Counted from the stretch's first letter, positions 1-7,873 are shown. The stretch: DNA of 43,157 bases from Actinomyces bowdenii (GCF_017592395.1 NZ_JAGFOU010000013.1:1-43157), one strand, 5' to 3'. A program made the numbers and translations. The notes: a model not told the origin generated them from the sequence alone.

Positions 1-81
1 GGATTCCGCAACCTCACCAACTACACCACCCGCAGCCTCATCCACGCCGGACGACTCAAGGACCACCTCGCAACCACCTAA
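1..81 (+). CDS. Transposase, C-terminal fragment (ISL3-like)
   Basis: Frame 1 is open from the window edge and gives 26 residues, GFRNLTNYTTRSLIHAGRL followed by KDHLATT, ending at TAA (79-81). The GFRN..NY..R pattern is the usual tail of ISL3-family transposases, which carry a DDE catalytic domain further upstream that is not in this window. The position 25 bases before an ISL3-like terminal repeat fits a transposase tail. The gene is cut by the window, so whether it is intact cannot be judged. Confidence 0.65.
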   Translation, partial: GFRNLTNYTTRSLIHAGRLKDHLATT

Positions 82-106
82 AAGCGCCGATAAGCCCCAC
101 CTACCA

Positions 107-127
107 CACCCTCAAACACGAAGAGCC
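107..127. repeat. Putative terminal inverted repeat of the insertion sequence
   Basis: The outer end of the insertion sequence, read inward from 127, begins GGCTCTTCGTGTTTGAGG. The opposite end lies outside the window, so the repeat could not be paired with its partner. The call rests on resemblance to ISL3-family ends and on the abrupt end of the transposase context here. Confidence 0.5.
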
Positions 128-489
128 ACTATACCCTGCTTATCCTCGATAAGCGAATCGACCGTCTCATCCGTGAACGTGGAAACAACAAATCCGGTTC
201 CGGCGCCTACAACAAATCCAGCCACAGTTCCCACACCCGGGCAAACAGCTGTACCAATCGCTGCGCCCGCTACTGAACCCGCCGCAGTGCCAGCAACAGT
301 CCCGGCTACGGTTGCAGCGATATTGGAGACAGTGGCCTGCCACCCATCCTCTCCGTTCATCATATCGACACCGATACCGATACCGGTTCCTGCAACTGTA
401 AGCGCAGAACCGGCAACTCTTAACATCTTAGAACTATTAGCGACGCGGAGAGCATCGTCACGGGACTGATCTGCCCGGTTCGAACCGGC
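128..489 (-). pseudogene. Remnant of an ESX/LXG-type toxin (glycine-zipper region), truncated at both ends
   Basis: Read leftward from just after the deoA stop, one open frame encodes GSNRADQSRDDALRV, then a strongly hydrophobic Gly/Ala-rich stretch with repeated TVAGT and GAAIGTA motifs, then TFTDETVDSLIED. Such glycine-zipper segments near DSLxE occur in WXG100/LXG polymorphic toxins upstream of or within the C-terminal region; that family link is from memory. No start codon with a ribosome site is visible (the first ATG is at 424-426, mid-domain), and the frame ends inside the insertion sequence at 112-114, so both ends are missing. Its codons (AAT, AGT, TCT, TTA, AGA, GTT, ACA) are far less GC-rich at third positions than the neighbours, which suggests acquired DNA. 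Probably non-functional. Confidence 0.55.
475..488. repeat. 14-bp perfect palindrome at the deoA/toxin-remnant junction
   Basis: CCGGTTCGAACCGG is self-complementary over all 14 bases and begins two bases beyond the deoA stop codon. It may be part of an old terminator or a recombination junction. It is not followed by a T-run in either direction. Confidence 0.4.
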
Positions 490-1839
490 TCAGGCCGGCT
501 CGTCGGTGATGCGCTCGATGATGACGCCCCGGCCCCGGAGCGCCTGGGCCGCCTCGGCCTCCTGGGAGAGCGCCGGGGAGACGACGACCCCCTCCCGCAG
601 GCCCTGGAGGGCCCGCTCGAAGCGCTCGGGGGTGTCGGTGTGGAGGGTGGCCAGGGGCGCGCCGGCCCGCACCGCCTCCCCCGGCTTGGCGTGCAGCTCG
701 ATGCCGGCCCCGGCCTGCACGGCGTCCTCCTTGCGGGCACGGCCGGCGCCCAGGCGCCAGGCGGCCACGCCCACGGCCAGGGCGTCGAGCCCGGTGAGCA
801 CGCCATCGCTGGGGGCGGTGAGCACCTCGGTGTGGGCGGCGCGCGGCAGAGCGGCGTCGGGGTCCCCGCCCTGGCGGGAGACCATGGCCCGCCACACGTC
901 CATGGCGCGCCCATCGCCCAGGGCTGCGCGCAGCTCATCGCGGCCGGTGGGCCGCCCGGCGGCGGCGAGCATCTCCTGGCCCAGGGCCACGGTCAGCTCC
1001 ACGACGTCATCCGGCCCGCCACCGGCCAGGACCTCCAGGGACTCGCGCACCTCCAGGGCATTGCCCACGGTCAGGCCCAGGGGGACGGACATGTCGGTCA
1101 GCAGCGCCCGGGTGACCACGCCCGCCTGCACGCCCAGGCCCACCATGGTGCGGGCCAGCTCCCTGGCCTGGTCCAGCTCCTTCATGAAGGCGCCGCTGCC
1201 GACCTTGACATCCAGGACCAGGGCCCCGGTGCCCTCGGCGATCTTCTTGGACATGATGGAGGAGGCGATGAGCGGGATGCAGGAGACGGTGGCGGTGGTG
1301 TCCCGCAGGGCGTAGAGCCTCCTATCGGCCGGGGCCAGGCCGGCCCCGGCGGCGCAGATGACGGCGCCGGGGCCCCGCTCGCCCAGCATCTCCATGATCT
1401 GGTCGTTGCTCAGCTCGGCCCTCCAGCCGGGGATGGACTCCAGCTTGTCCAGGGTTCCCCCCGTGTGGCCGAGTCCCCGCCCGGAGAGCTGGGGCACGCT
1501 GACGCCGAAGACGGCCACCAGTGGCGCCAGGGGGAGGGTGATCTTGTCCCCCACTCCCCCGGTGGAGTGCTTGTCGGCGGTGGGGCGGTCCAGGGCGGAG
1601 AAGTCCATGCGCTCACCGGAGTCGATCATGGCCCGGGTCCAGTCGGCGATCTCCTGGGGCTCCATGCCGCGCAGGTAGATGGCCATGGCCAGGGCGCTCA
1701 TCTGCTCCTCGGCCACCACCCCACGGGTGTAGGCGTCCACCACCCAGTCGATCCGGTCCCGGCTGAGCCTCCCGCCGTCGCGCTTGCAGGCGATGACGTC
1801 GACGGCGTCGAAGGGCTCCACGGCGGGTGCGCTGGTCAT
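490..1839 (-). CDS. deoA: Thymidine phosphorylase
   Basis: 449 residues. It catalyses phosphorolysis of thymidine (and deoxyuridine) to the free base and 2-deoxyribose-1-phosphate in cytosolic pyrimidine salvage. The phosphate-binding motif DKHSTGGVGDK is at 89-99 and the family signature SGRGLGHTGGTLDKLE at 119-134. The pyrimidine-binding residues are represented by R179 in ALRD and by the SSIMSKK stretch at 193-199. Length and the C-terminal lipoyl-like domain (about 340-440) match the family. Its ATG overlaps the cdd stop as ATGA, so the two are probably translationally coupled. It is the last gene of a nucleoside uptake and salvage operon. deoC, add or similar genes that often follow are absent, and foreign DNA starts right after the stop. 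Confidence 0.97.
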   Translation of the reverse strand: MTSAPAVEPFDAVDVIACKRDGGRLSRDRIDWVVDAYTRGVVAEEQMSALAMAIYLRGMEPQEIADWTRAMIDSGERMDFSALDRPTADKHSTGGVGDKITLPLAPLVAVFGVSVPQLSGRGLGHTGGTLDKLESIPGWRAELSNDQIMEMLGERGPGAVICAAGAGLAPADRRLYALRDTTATVSCIPLIASSIMSKKIAEGTGALVLDVKVGSGAFMKELDQARELARTMVGLGVQAGVVTRALLTDMSVPLGLTVGNALEVRESLEVLAGGGPDDVVELTVALGQEMLAAAGRPTGRDELRAALGDGRAMDVWRAMVSRQGGDPDAALPRAAHTEVLTAPSDGVLTGLDALAVGVAAWRLGAGRARKEDAVQAGAGIELHAKPGEAVRAGAPLATLHTDTPERFERALQGLREGVVVSPALSQEAEAAQALRGRGVIIERITDEPA

Positions 1840-2291
1840 GTGCGGGCCTCCTGGTGGGCGGGAGTGGGTGCGGGCCGCTGAGCGGCGGAGAGGCTGTCAC
1901 GGGTGAAGCGCTCGGGCAGCACCTCGTCAATGGTCATGATGCCCCCGGGCATGGCCAACTCCATGCCGGGGGCGGCATGCTCGCTGAGGAGCTGGCGGCA
2001 GCGCCCGCAGGGGGCGCAGGGCTCGCCGCGGGCGTCCACGCAGGCGAAGGCGGTCAGGCGCCCTCCCCCGGTGCGCACCAGCTCGGAGACCAGCCCGCAC
2101 TCGGCGCACAGGGTCACCCCGTAGCCGGCGTTCTCCACATTGCAGCCCGAGACCAGGCGCCCGTCGTCGACCAGGGCAGCGGCGCCGACCTTGAAGCGGG
2201 AGTAGGGGGCGTAGGCCCGCTCCATGGCCTCGATGGCCAGGAGCCTGAGCCGCTCCCAGTCCGGGGCGGCGGCCCGCTGCGCGGCGCTCAC
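1836..2291 (-). CDS. cdd: Cytidine deaminase
   Basis: 151 residues, a zinc enzyme that converts cytidine and deoxycytidine to uridine and deoxyuridine. The substrate-binding motif SGCNVENAGYG is at about 48-57, the catalytic zinc motif CAE at 62-64, and PCAPCGRC at about 91-98 supplies two further zinc cysteines. I chose the GTG at 2289-2291, which overlaps the preceding permease stop as GTGA. The N-terminal residues that follow (SAAQRAAAPDWERL) run straight into the conserved AYAPYSRFKVGAA segment. The gene lies between the permease and deoA, so imported cytidine can be turned to uridine and deoxyuridine. The C-terminal tail of about 20 residues past the fold is Ala/Pro-rich and probably disordered. 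Confidence 0.95.
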   Translation of the reverse strand: MSAAQRAAAPDWERLRLLAIEAMERAYAPYSRFKVGAAALVDDGRLVSGCNVENAGYGVTLCAECGLVSELVRTGGGRLTAFACVDARGEPCAPCGRCRQLLSEHAAPGMELAMPGGIMTIDEVLPERFTRDSLSAAQRPAPTPAHQEART

Positions 2292-3598
2292 GGGTAGGGC
2301 ACCCCCTCGGCAGCGGGTGCGCGCACCTTGCCCACGAATCCGGCCACCGCGAAGATGGTGACCACGTAGGGGAACATGAGGATGATGTTGGCGGGGATGG
2401 GGCTGCCGATGACCGAGAGGGTCTGCCCCACCGAGGTGGCGAAGCCGAAGAGCAGGGAGGCGCCCAGGGCCCCCAGGGGGTGCCAGCCTCCCAGGATCAT
2501 GGCCGCCAGGGCGATGTAGCCGTTGCCCGCGGCCATGTCCTTGGTGAAGGACAGCCCGGACCCCAGGGTGAAGAAGGCCCCGCCCAGGCCGGCCAGGGCC
2601 CCGCCCAGGACCAGGTTCGCCACGCGGGTGCGCATGACATTGATGCCCACGGTGTCGGCCGCCCTGGGGTGCTCCCCGCAGGCGCGCATGCGCAGGCCCC
2701 AGCGGGAGCGGAAGAGCATGACGGACAGGATCGCCACGGCGGCGTACATGAGGTAGACCAGGATCGTCTGGCGGAAGAGCACCGGCCCGATGACCGGGAT
2801 CGCGGAGAGCCCCGGGATGGCCAGGGTGGGCAGGCGCATGGCGGCGTTGAGGCCCGAGGGGTCCTCGGACAGGACGGTGGAGAACAGGAACCCGGTCAGT
2901 CCCAGGACCAGGACGTTGAGCACCACGCCGACCACGATCTGGTTGACCCGGTACTTCAGCCCGAACAGTGCCAGGAGCAGGGCCACGAGCATGCCGGCGA
3001 AGGGGGCTGCCACCAGGCCCGCCCAGGGGTTGGAGGCCAGGGAGGCCACGACGGCGCCCAGGAAGGCCCCGCCCAGCAGCTGGCCCTCGATGGCGATGTT
3101 GATGGTTCCCGAGCGCTCGCCGATGAGCCCGGCCAGGGAGCCGAAGACCAGGGGCACGCTCAGGGCCAGGGTGGAGGACAGGATGGTCACCAGGGGGATG
3201 ACGGATTCGCGTCCTGCGCCCACCCAGGTCAGGAAGGACAGGACGAAGGCCAGGGCCATGACGGCCTTGATGACCGCGGTGATGCGGCCGCGCGCCTTGG
3301 CCAGCTGGAGGGCCCGGGCGGTGGCGGCGGCATTGAGAGCCGCCATGACGATGATGACCGCCTTGGCGGGCAGGCTCAGGGAGGGCAGCTGGAGGAAGTC
3401 GCTGCCCGTGGCCAGCTGGAAGGTGGTGTGCCCGTGGGACTTGAGCATCATGAGCGCCTGGAGGGCAAGGACGATGATGCCGGTGACGGGGATCTTCAGG
3501 GCCATGGGCTCGCGCACGGCCAGCTCGGCCGGCGCATCGGGGGCGGCCGCGGCGGGATGGCCCGGGGCGCCGTGCGTGGTGCGGGTGGTGGTGCTCAT
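2288..3598 (-). CDS. Nucleoside ABC transporter, permease (second subunit)
   Basis: 436 residues with about ten hydrophobic segments, of the BPD_transp_2 permease family that serves BMP-type nucleoside importers (YufQ/NupQ-like). Family motifs are ERSGTINIAIEG at 161-172 and GEHPRAADTVGIN at 308-320, the latter a cytoplasmic coupling loop that contacts the ATPase. The N-terminal 30 residues are a Pro/Ala-rich cytoplasmic extension. The ATG lies only 3 bases beyond the stop of the other permease gene, and the 3' end overlaps cdd by 4 bases, so this is one tightly packed operon. The salvage genes downstream point to nucleosides as substrate, but which nucleoside cannot be read from sequence. 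Confidence 0.93.
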   Translation of the reverse strand: MSTTTRTTHGAPGHPAAAAPDAPAELAVREPMALKIPVTGIIVLALQALMMLKSHGHTTFQLATGSDFLQLPSLSLPAKAVIIVMAALNAAATARALQLAKARGRITAVIKAVMALAFVLSFLTWVGAGRESVIPLVTILSSTLALSVPLVFGSLAGLIGERSGTINIAIEGQLLGGAFLGAVVASLASNPWAGLVAAPFAGMLVALLLALFGLKYRVNQIVVGVVLNVLVLGLTGFLFSTVLSEDPSGLNAAMRLPTLAIPGLSAIPVIGPVLFRQTILVYLMYAAVAILSVMLFRSRWGLRMRACGEHPRAADTVGINVMRTRVANLVLGGALAGLGGAFFTLGSGLSFTKDMAAGNGYIALAAMILGGWHPLGALGASLLFGFATSVGQTLSVIGSPIPANIILMFPYVVTIFAVAGFVGKVRAPAAEGVPYP

Positions 3599-3601
3599 GG
3601 C

Positions 3602-4885
3602 TCAGGCCTCCTGGGCGGCGGTCGCCGGGATGCGGTTCTCGTGCTGGCGCCTCCAGGAGCCCTGGGCGGGCAGCCGGTAGATGGCGCGCACCAGTGGCGG
3701 GGCTGCGATGAACAGCACGATGGTGGACTGCAGGACCAGCACGATATCCACGGGCGTCCCGGTGGCGGCCTGCATGAGGGTGCCCCCGGCCCTCAGGGCG
3801 CCGAAGAGGAGGCCGGCCAGGACGGTGCCCAGCGGCGTGGAGCGTCCCAGCAGGGCCACGGTGATGGCGTCGAAGCCGATGGTCCCGGCCACGGACAGGC
3901 TCAGGTGCTGCTCGGTCCCCAGGACGGGGGCGGTGGCCGCCAGCCCGCACAGGGCGCCTGAGACCATCATCACCAGGACGGTGACCAGGGGCACGTTCAT
4001 GCCCGCGGTGCGCGCGGCGTTGGCGTTGAGGCCGGTGGCCCGGAACTGGAAGCCCAGGGAGGAGCGCTCCATCATCCACCACACGGCCGCGGCGGCCAGC
4101 AGGGCGACGACGAAGCCCGCGTGCAGGCGGAAGGACTCGCCCAGCAGTCGGGGGTAGTGGGCGGTGCCCTGCATGTAGATCGACTTGGGATTGGAGTTGC
4201 CCTCCCCGATGAAGGCGTCCAGGGTCAGGACCTGGGCCAGGAGGTAGCCGGCCACCGAGTTGAGCATGATGGTGACGATGACCTCGCTGGCCCCGGTCCT
4301 GGCGCGCAGCACTCCGGCCAGGCCGCCCCACAGCAGCCCGCCCAGCGCGGCGAGGGCCATGGCCACCAGGAGGTGGAGGATGGGGGGCAGTCCCCAGGCG
4401 ATCCCCACATAACCGCCCAGGATGGCGCCCAGGATGAGCTGGCCCTGCCCGCCGATGTTGAACAGGCCCGCCCGGAAGGACACCGCCATGCCCAGGCCCG
4501 CCAGGATGAGGGGGGTGGCGATGGTCAGGGTCTCGGTCAGCGGCCGGATGGCGCGGTGGAGCGTGGCTGCGCGCCAGTCCAGGAGGGAACCGCGCAGCAG
4601 GGCGGCGTAGGCCTCGCTCAGGGAGGTGCCGGCCGCCGAGAGGAAGTCGCTGGGGCGGGCGAAGAAGTAGCCCGCGGTGGTGCGCACCTGGGGGTCGGCG
4701 ATGAGGATGAGCAGGCTGCCCACGATGAGGGCGCTGAGCACGGCCAGGATGCCCATGAGGGCGGTAGACTCGGTGACCTGGCGCAGCAGCGGGGGCCGCT
4801 CGGCCGCGGCCGGCGGCCGGTCCTTGTCAGCGGCGCCCGGGGTCTCCTGGGCGCCGGGGGCTGGGGAGGCTGTCTCCTGGCTCAT
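3602..4885 (-). CDS. Nucleoside ABC transporter, permease (first subunit)
   Basis: 427 residues, a multi-spanning BPD_transp_2 permease (YufP/NupP-like). The N-terminal 40 residues are hydrophilic and Pro/Ala-rich; hydrophobic spans start near ALMGILAVLSALIVGSLLIL. The region SEVIVTIMLNSVAGYLL and the loop RATGLNANAARTAGMNV are typical of this family and parallel the partner permease. The start is taken as the ATG at 4883-4885 because GGAG lies 5 bases upstream and the codon overlaps the ATPase stop as TGATG. A GTG three bases earlier is possible but too close to the ribosome site. It should form the membrane channel together with the next gene product. Confidence 0.92.
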   Translation of the reverse strand: MSQETASPAPGAQETPGAADKDRPPAAAERPPLLRQVTESTALMGILAVLSALIVGSLLILIADPQVRTTAGYFFARPSDFLSAAGTSLSEAYAALLRGSLLDWRAATLHRAIRPLTETLTIATPLILAGLGMAVSFRAGLFNIGGQGQLILGAILGGYVGIAWGLPPILHLLVAMALAALGGLLWGGLAGVLRARTGASEVIVTIMLNSVAGYLLAQVLTLDAFIGEGNSNPKSIYMQGTAHYPRLLGESFRLHAGFVVALLAAAAVWWMMERSSLGFQFRATGLNANAARTAGMNVPLVTVLVMMVSGALCGLAATAPVLGTEQHLSLSVAGTIGFDAITVALLGRSTPLGTVLAGLLFGALRAGGTLMQAATGTPVDIVLVLQSTIVLFIAAPPLVRAIYRLPAQGSWRRQHENRIPATAAQEA

Positions 4886-6459
4886 CACTTCTCCTCTGGG
4901 CCCGCATCCGGGCGGGTGTCAGGGCCGGCGCCGTCGGTGGATCCCGCCTGGGCCTGGGCCTGGTCGGCGCTGGCCCCGGCCATCATGAGGCCCAGGACGT
5001 CGCGCGGGGTGTCGGGCGGGACGATGCCGACGATCCGCCCGCGGTACATGACGGCGATCCTGTCGGACAGGGCGTAGATCTCATCGAGCTCGGAGGAGAT
5101 GATGAGGACGGCGGTGCCGGTGTCGCGCTCGGCGACGATGCGCTTGTGCACGAACTCGATGGAGCCCACGTCCAGTCCGCGGGTGGGCTGGCAGGCCACG
5201 AGGGCCTTGAGGGGGCGGGAGAGCTCGCGGGCCAGGATGGCCTTCTGCTGGTTGCCGCCCGACAGGGTGGAGATGGGGTCGCCCACGTCGGTGACGCGCA
5301 CGTCGAACTCCTCGCGCAGGGTCTCGGCGTTGAGGCGCACCTTGGTCGGGGACAGGCTGGGCCCGGCCCCGAAGGCGGGGTCGTCGTAGCGGTCCAGGAT
5401 CATGTTCTGGGCCACGGAGAACTCCGCGACCATGCCGTCGTCGGCCCGGTCCTCGGGGACGAAGCCCAGGCCTGAGCGCAGGCGCTGGTGGACGCCGTGG
5501 CCGGTGACCTGCGTGCCGCCGAAGGCGATGGTGCCGGTGGTGGGCCGGCGCAGCCCCAGGATGGTCTCGCTCAGCTCGGTCTGGCCGTTGCCCTGGACGC
5601 CCGCGATGCCCAGGATCTCGCCGTTGCGGACGTGGAGGTCGACGTCGTCGAGCAGCATGGTGCCGTTCTCGACCAGGGTGACCCCGGCCAGGGTCAGTCC
5701 CTCGGGGCCCGGGGCGGCGGGCTCCTTGTCGACGGTCAGGGAGACGTCGTGGCCCACCATGAGCCCGGCCAGGTGGCTGGCCGGGGCCGTGGGCTCGGCC
5801 GTGCCCACGACGCGGCCGCGGCGGATGACGGTGATGGTGTCGGCGACCGCGCGGACCTCGCGGAGCTTGTGGGTGATGAAGACGATGGAGGTTCCCGAGG
5901 CCTTGAGCTCGCGCATGATGGCGATGAGCTCGTCGGTCTCCTGGGGGGTGAGCACGGCGGTGGGCTCATCGAGGATGAGGATCCGGGCCTGGCGCGAGAG
6001 CGCCTTGATGATCTCCACGCGCTGCTGGACGCCCACGGGCAGGTCCTCGATGCGCGCCTCGGGGTCGACGTCGAAGCCGAAGCGCCGGGAGATCTCCAGC
6101 ACCCTGTCCCGGGCGGCCCGGGCATCGATGATCCCGCTGCGCCCGGCGGGCTCGTAGCCCAGGGCCACCGACTCGGCCACGGTGAAGACGGGCACGAGCA
6201 TGAAGTGCTGGTGGACCATGCCGATGCCCGCGGCCACGGCGTCCCCCGGGCCGGAGAAGGACACCGGGGCGCCGTCGATGAGGATCTGGCCCGCATCGGG
6301 CTGGTAGAGCCCGTAGAGCACGTTCATGAGCGTGGACTTGCCCGCGCCGTTCTCCCCCAGCAGGGCGTGGATCTGTCCGGGCTCGACGGTGAGGTCGATG
6401 TGGTCATTGGCCACGAGCGGTCCGAAGGCCTTCGTGATCCCGCGCAGCTCGAGCTTCAC
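4885..6459 (-). CDS. Nucleoside ABC transporter, double ATP-binding protein
   Basis: 524 residues with two fused ABC cassettes, as in RbsA, MglA and the nucleoside ATPase NupO/YufO. Cassette 1 has Walker A GENGAGKST at 35-43, the signature region LPVGVQQR at 140-147 and Walker B LILDEP at 161-166. Cassette 2 has a degenerate Walker A GVQGNGQTE at 287-295, a good LSGGNQQ signature at 399-405, and Walker B ending VACQP where Q replaces the usual catalytic Glu. This asymmetry is normal for the family and implies one hydrolytic site per protein. It sits after the lipoprotein gene, separated by a strong hairpin, and overlaps the first permease gene by one base. Confidence 0.95.
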   Translation of the reverse strand: MKLELRGITKAFGPLVANDHIDLTVEPGQIHALLGENGAGKSTLMNVLYGLYQPDAGQILIDGAPVSFSGPGDAVAAGIGMVHQHFMLVPVFTVAESVALGYEPAGRSGIIDARAARDRVLEISRRFGFDVDPEARIEDLPVGVQQRVEIIKALSRQARILILDEPTAVLTPQETDELIAIMRELKASGTSIVFITHKLREVRAVADTITVIRRGRVVGTAEPTAPASHLAGLMVGHDVSLTVDKEPAAPGPEGLTLAGVTLVENGTMLLDDVDLHVRNGEILGIAGVQGNGQTELSETILGLRRPTTGTIAFGGTQVTGHGVHQRLRSGLGFVPEDRADDGMVAEFSVAQNMILDRYDDPAFGAGPSLSPTKVRLNAETLREEFDVRVTDVGDPISTLSGGNQQKAILARELSRPLKALVACQPTRGLDVGSIEFVHKRIVAERDTGTAVLIISSELDEIYALSDRIAVMYRGRIVGIVPPDTPRDVLGLMMAGASADQAQAQAGSTDGAGPDTRPDAGPEEK

Positions 6460-6500
6460 GCTGTGCTCGCCTCCCAGGTAGTGGTGTCGGTCAGTGCATC

Positions 6501-6540
6501 GGGCCGCGCCCGGCCCGGGGTGCTGGGCCGGGCGCGGCCC
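6501..6540 (-). terminator. Intercistronic hairpin between the BMP lipoprotein and ATPase genes
   Basis: A perfect 16-bp GC stem (6501-6516 with 6525-6540) closes an 8-base loop. It lies between the stop of the lipoprotein gene and the ATG of the ATPase gene in the same operon and is not followed by a T-run. It probably works as a partial terminator or as an RNA stabiliser that raises lipoprotein output over the other subunits, as seen in many binding-protein operons. That role is inferred. Confidence 0.75.
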
Positions 6541-6546
6541 ATCCGC

Positions 6547-7638
6547 TCAGGAGGGGTCGTAGGGGGTGCTCACGTCGATGGTGCCGTCGACGATCTGCTT
6601 GCGCAGCTCCTCGATCTTGGCCTTGACATCGGCGGGGACCTTGGAGTCCTGATCGTGGAAGGGGGCCAGGGCCACTCCGCTGTTGTCCAGGGTGCCGATG
6701 TAGGGCTTGGCGCTGTAGGAGCCGCCGGAGGCCTCCTTGACGGTGTCGTAGACCGACTGGCCGATCTCCTTGACCACGGAGGTCAGGATGATCTCACCGC
6801 CGTCGGTGGACTCGAAGCCATCGGAGTCCACCCAGACCACGAGCTCCTCACCGGAGCTCTCCTTGACGGTGGACAGGGTGCCCAGGCCCACCGGCCCGGC
6901 CACGGGCATGATGACGTCGGCGCCCTGGGAGATGAACTGGTTGGTCAGGGCCTGGCCCTTGGCGGTGTCGGAGAAGTTGCCGACGAAGGAGCCGCCCTCG
7001 GGGTTGGAGGGGTCCCAGCCCAGGACCTTGACGGACTTGCCGGTGTCCTCGTTGTACTTGGCCACGCCCTTGGCGAAGCCCTCCATGAAGATCTGGACGG
7101 TGGGGATGGCCATGCCGCCGTAGGTGGCCACGGTGCCGGACTTGGACATCGCGGCGGCCGCGTATCCGGCCAGGTAGGCGGACTCGGCGGTGTTGAACAG
7201 CAGCGGCTTGCCGTTGGCGACCTCGACGGTGCTCCCGGAGGTGTCGGCGAAGCTGGCGTCGATGAGGGCGAACTCGACATCGGGGTTGGCCTGGGCGGCG
7301 GTGGTCAGGTCCGCGGCGAGGTTGAAGCCGACGCCGAAGATGATGTCGCAGTCCTGCTGGATGAGGCTGTCGATGTTGGTGGAGTAGTCGGCGGCGCTCT
7401 CGGACTCCAGGGTCTTGATGGACACGCCCAGGTCGGCCTCGGCCTTCTCCAGGCCCTCGCGGCCGGACTGGTTGAAGGACTGGTCGTCGAAGCCGCCCTC
7501 GTCCGAGACCATGCAGGCCAGGAAGTCGCCCCCCGCGCCATTGCCCGAGCTCGCGCCCTGCTCGGGGGCGGCGCCGCAGGCGCTCAGGGCCAGGGCGGCG
7601 GCGCAGCCGAGCGCCATCGCAGAGTGAGCCTTCTTCAT
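6547..7638 (-). CDS. BMP-family nucleoside-binding lipoprotein
   Basis: 363 residues. A lipoprotein signal MKKAHSAMALGCAAALALSAC ends at the lipobox LSAC, with the lipidated Cys at position 21, so the mature protein is anchored outside the membrane. The body shows BMP/PnrA family features: CMVSDEGGFDDQSFNQSGREG near the N-terminus, DIIFGVGF, an LAGYAAA segment and VVWVDSDGFES. The ATG at 7636-7638 is preceded by GGAGGT, so longer frames are ignored. It captures nucleosides for the ABC importer encoded downstream. The following hairpin probably keeps its expression above that of the other subunits. Confidence 0.95.
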   Translation of the reverse strand: MKKAHSAMALGCAAALALSACGAAPEQGASSGNGAGGDFLACMVSDEGGFDDQSFNQSGREGLEKAEADLGVSIKTLESESAADYSTNIDSLIQQDCDIIFGVGFNLAADLTTAAQANPDVEFALIDASFADTSGSTVEVANGKPLLFNTAESAYLAGYAAAAMSKSGTVATYGGMAIPTVQIFMEGFAKGVAKYNEDTGKSVKVLGWDPSNPEGGSFVGNFSDTAKGQALTNQFISQGADVIMPVAGPVGLGTLSTVKESSGEELVVWVDSDGFESTDGGEIILTSVVKEIGQSVYDTVKEASGGSYSAKPYIGTLDNSGVALAPFHDQDSKVPADVKAKIEELRKQIVDGTIDVSTPYDPS

Positions 7639-7694
7639 GGGTACCTCCGTGACAGGATATGGGGCACAGATCGGTGCGCCTGTGCACATGGTCT

Positions 7695-7700
7695 AGAATA
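7695..7700 (-). promoter_or_regulatory. Possible -10 box for the nucleoside operon
   Basis: TATTCT on the minus strand lies 57 bases upstream of the lipoprotein ATG and matches TATAAT at four of six positions. No convincing -35 box is seen. It lies downstream of two perfect palindromes that could bind a repressor. Confidence 0.3.
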
Positions 7701-7786
7701 CGCGGTCCCCCGGGCTCCTTGCTCCACGCCCTGGGCGAGGCCCTGCCCGGGCCGCTGAAGCCCCGAGGCCGCCGTCGGTCACCTCC

Positions 7787-7800
7787 AGCAGCATGCTGCT
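7787..7800. promoter_or_regulatory. 14-bp palindrome upstream of the nucleoside operon
   Basis: AGCAGCATGCTGCT is a perfect palindrome about 150 bases upstream of the lipoprotein gene, in a stretch (7639-7873) with no gene of its own. It is a candidate operator; no regulator is assigned. Confidence 0.3.
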
Positions 7801-7835
7801 CCATACCTGGTCAGGTGGGAGCAGATGCGCGCACT

Positions 7836-7851
7836 ACTGCCGGCCGGCAGT
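7836..7851. promoter_or_regulatory. 16-bp palindrome upstream of the nucleoside operon
   Basis: ACTGCCGGCCGGCAGT is a perfect palindrome 49 bases (start to start) from the previous one. It could be a second operator, or part of a terminator for the small ORF that ends at 7874. Confidence 0.3.
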
Positions 7852-7873
7852 TATCTTCGTCACTTTTGATGAG

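Larger units (their letters stand above)
1..127 (+). mobile_element. End of an ISL3-family-like insertion sequence
   Basis: The first 127 bases look like the 3' end of an insertion sequence: the tail of a transposase, a 25-base spacer, and a terminal repeat ending in gaagagcc at 120-127. Read inward this gives GGCTCTTC, the start typical of ISL3-family terminal inverted repeats. The rest of the element is outside the window. The 8 bases just outside (128-135, actatacc) would be the target duplication if ISL3 rules hold, but the partner copy cannot be seen. The element ends inside a toxin-like reading frame on the other strand and supplies its stop codon. Confidence 0.65.

Noticed and set aside
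173-469. Pro/Ala/Thr-rich frame on the plus strand over the toxin remnant
   Set aside because: It is the complement of the Gly/Ala-rich minus-strand frame, and it has no ribosome site or domain.
470-492. GGTTCGAACC resembling a tRNA T-arm at the toxin/deoA junction
   Set aside because: On neither strand does the 5-bp T-stem pair properly, and no other tRNA arms are present nearby. It is simply a palindrome.
1836-4331. Very long Arg/Pro/Gly-rich frame across the permease genes
   Set aside because: Only its last 151 codons (cdd) encode a recognisable protein; the rest is a shifted shadow of the permease genes.
5488-7758. Long Gly/Asp/Val-rich plus-strand frame opposite the ATPase and lipoprotein genes
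   Set aside because: Its composition is that of an antisense frame of GC-rich genes, with no domain, while the minus strand encodes clear proteins.
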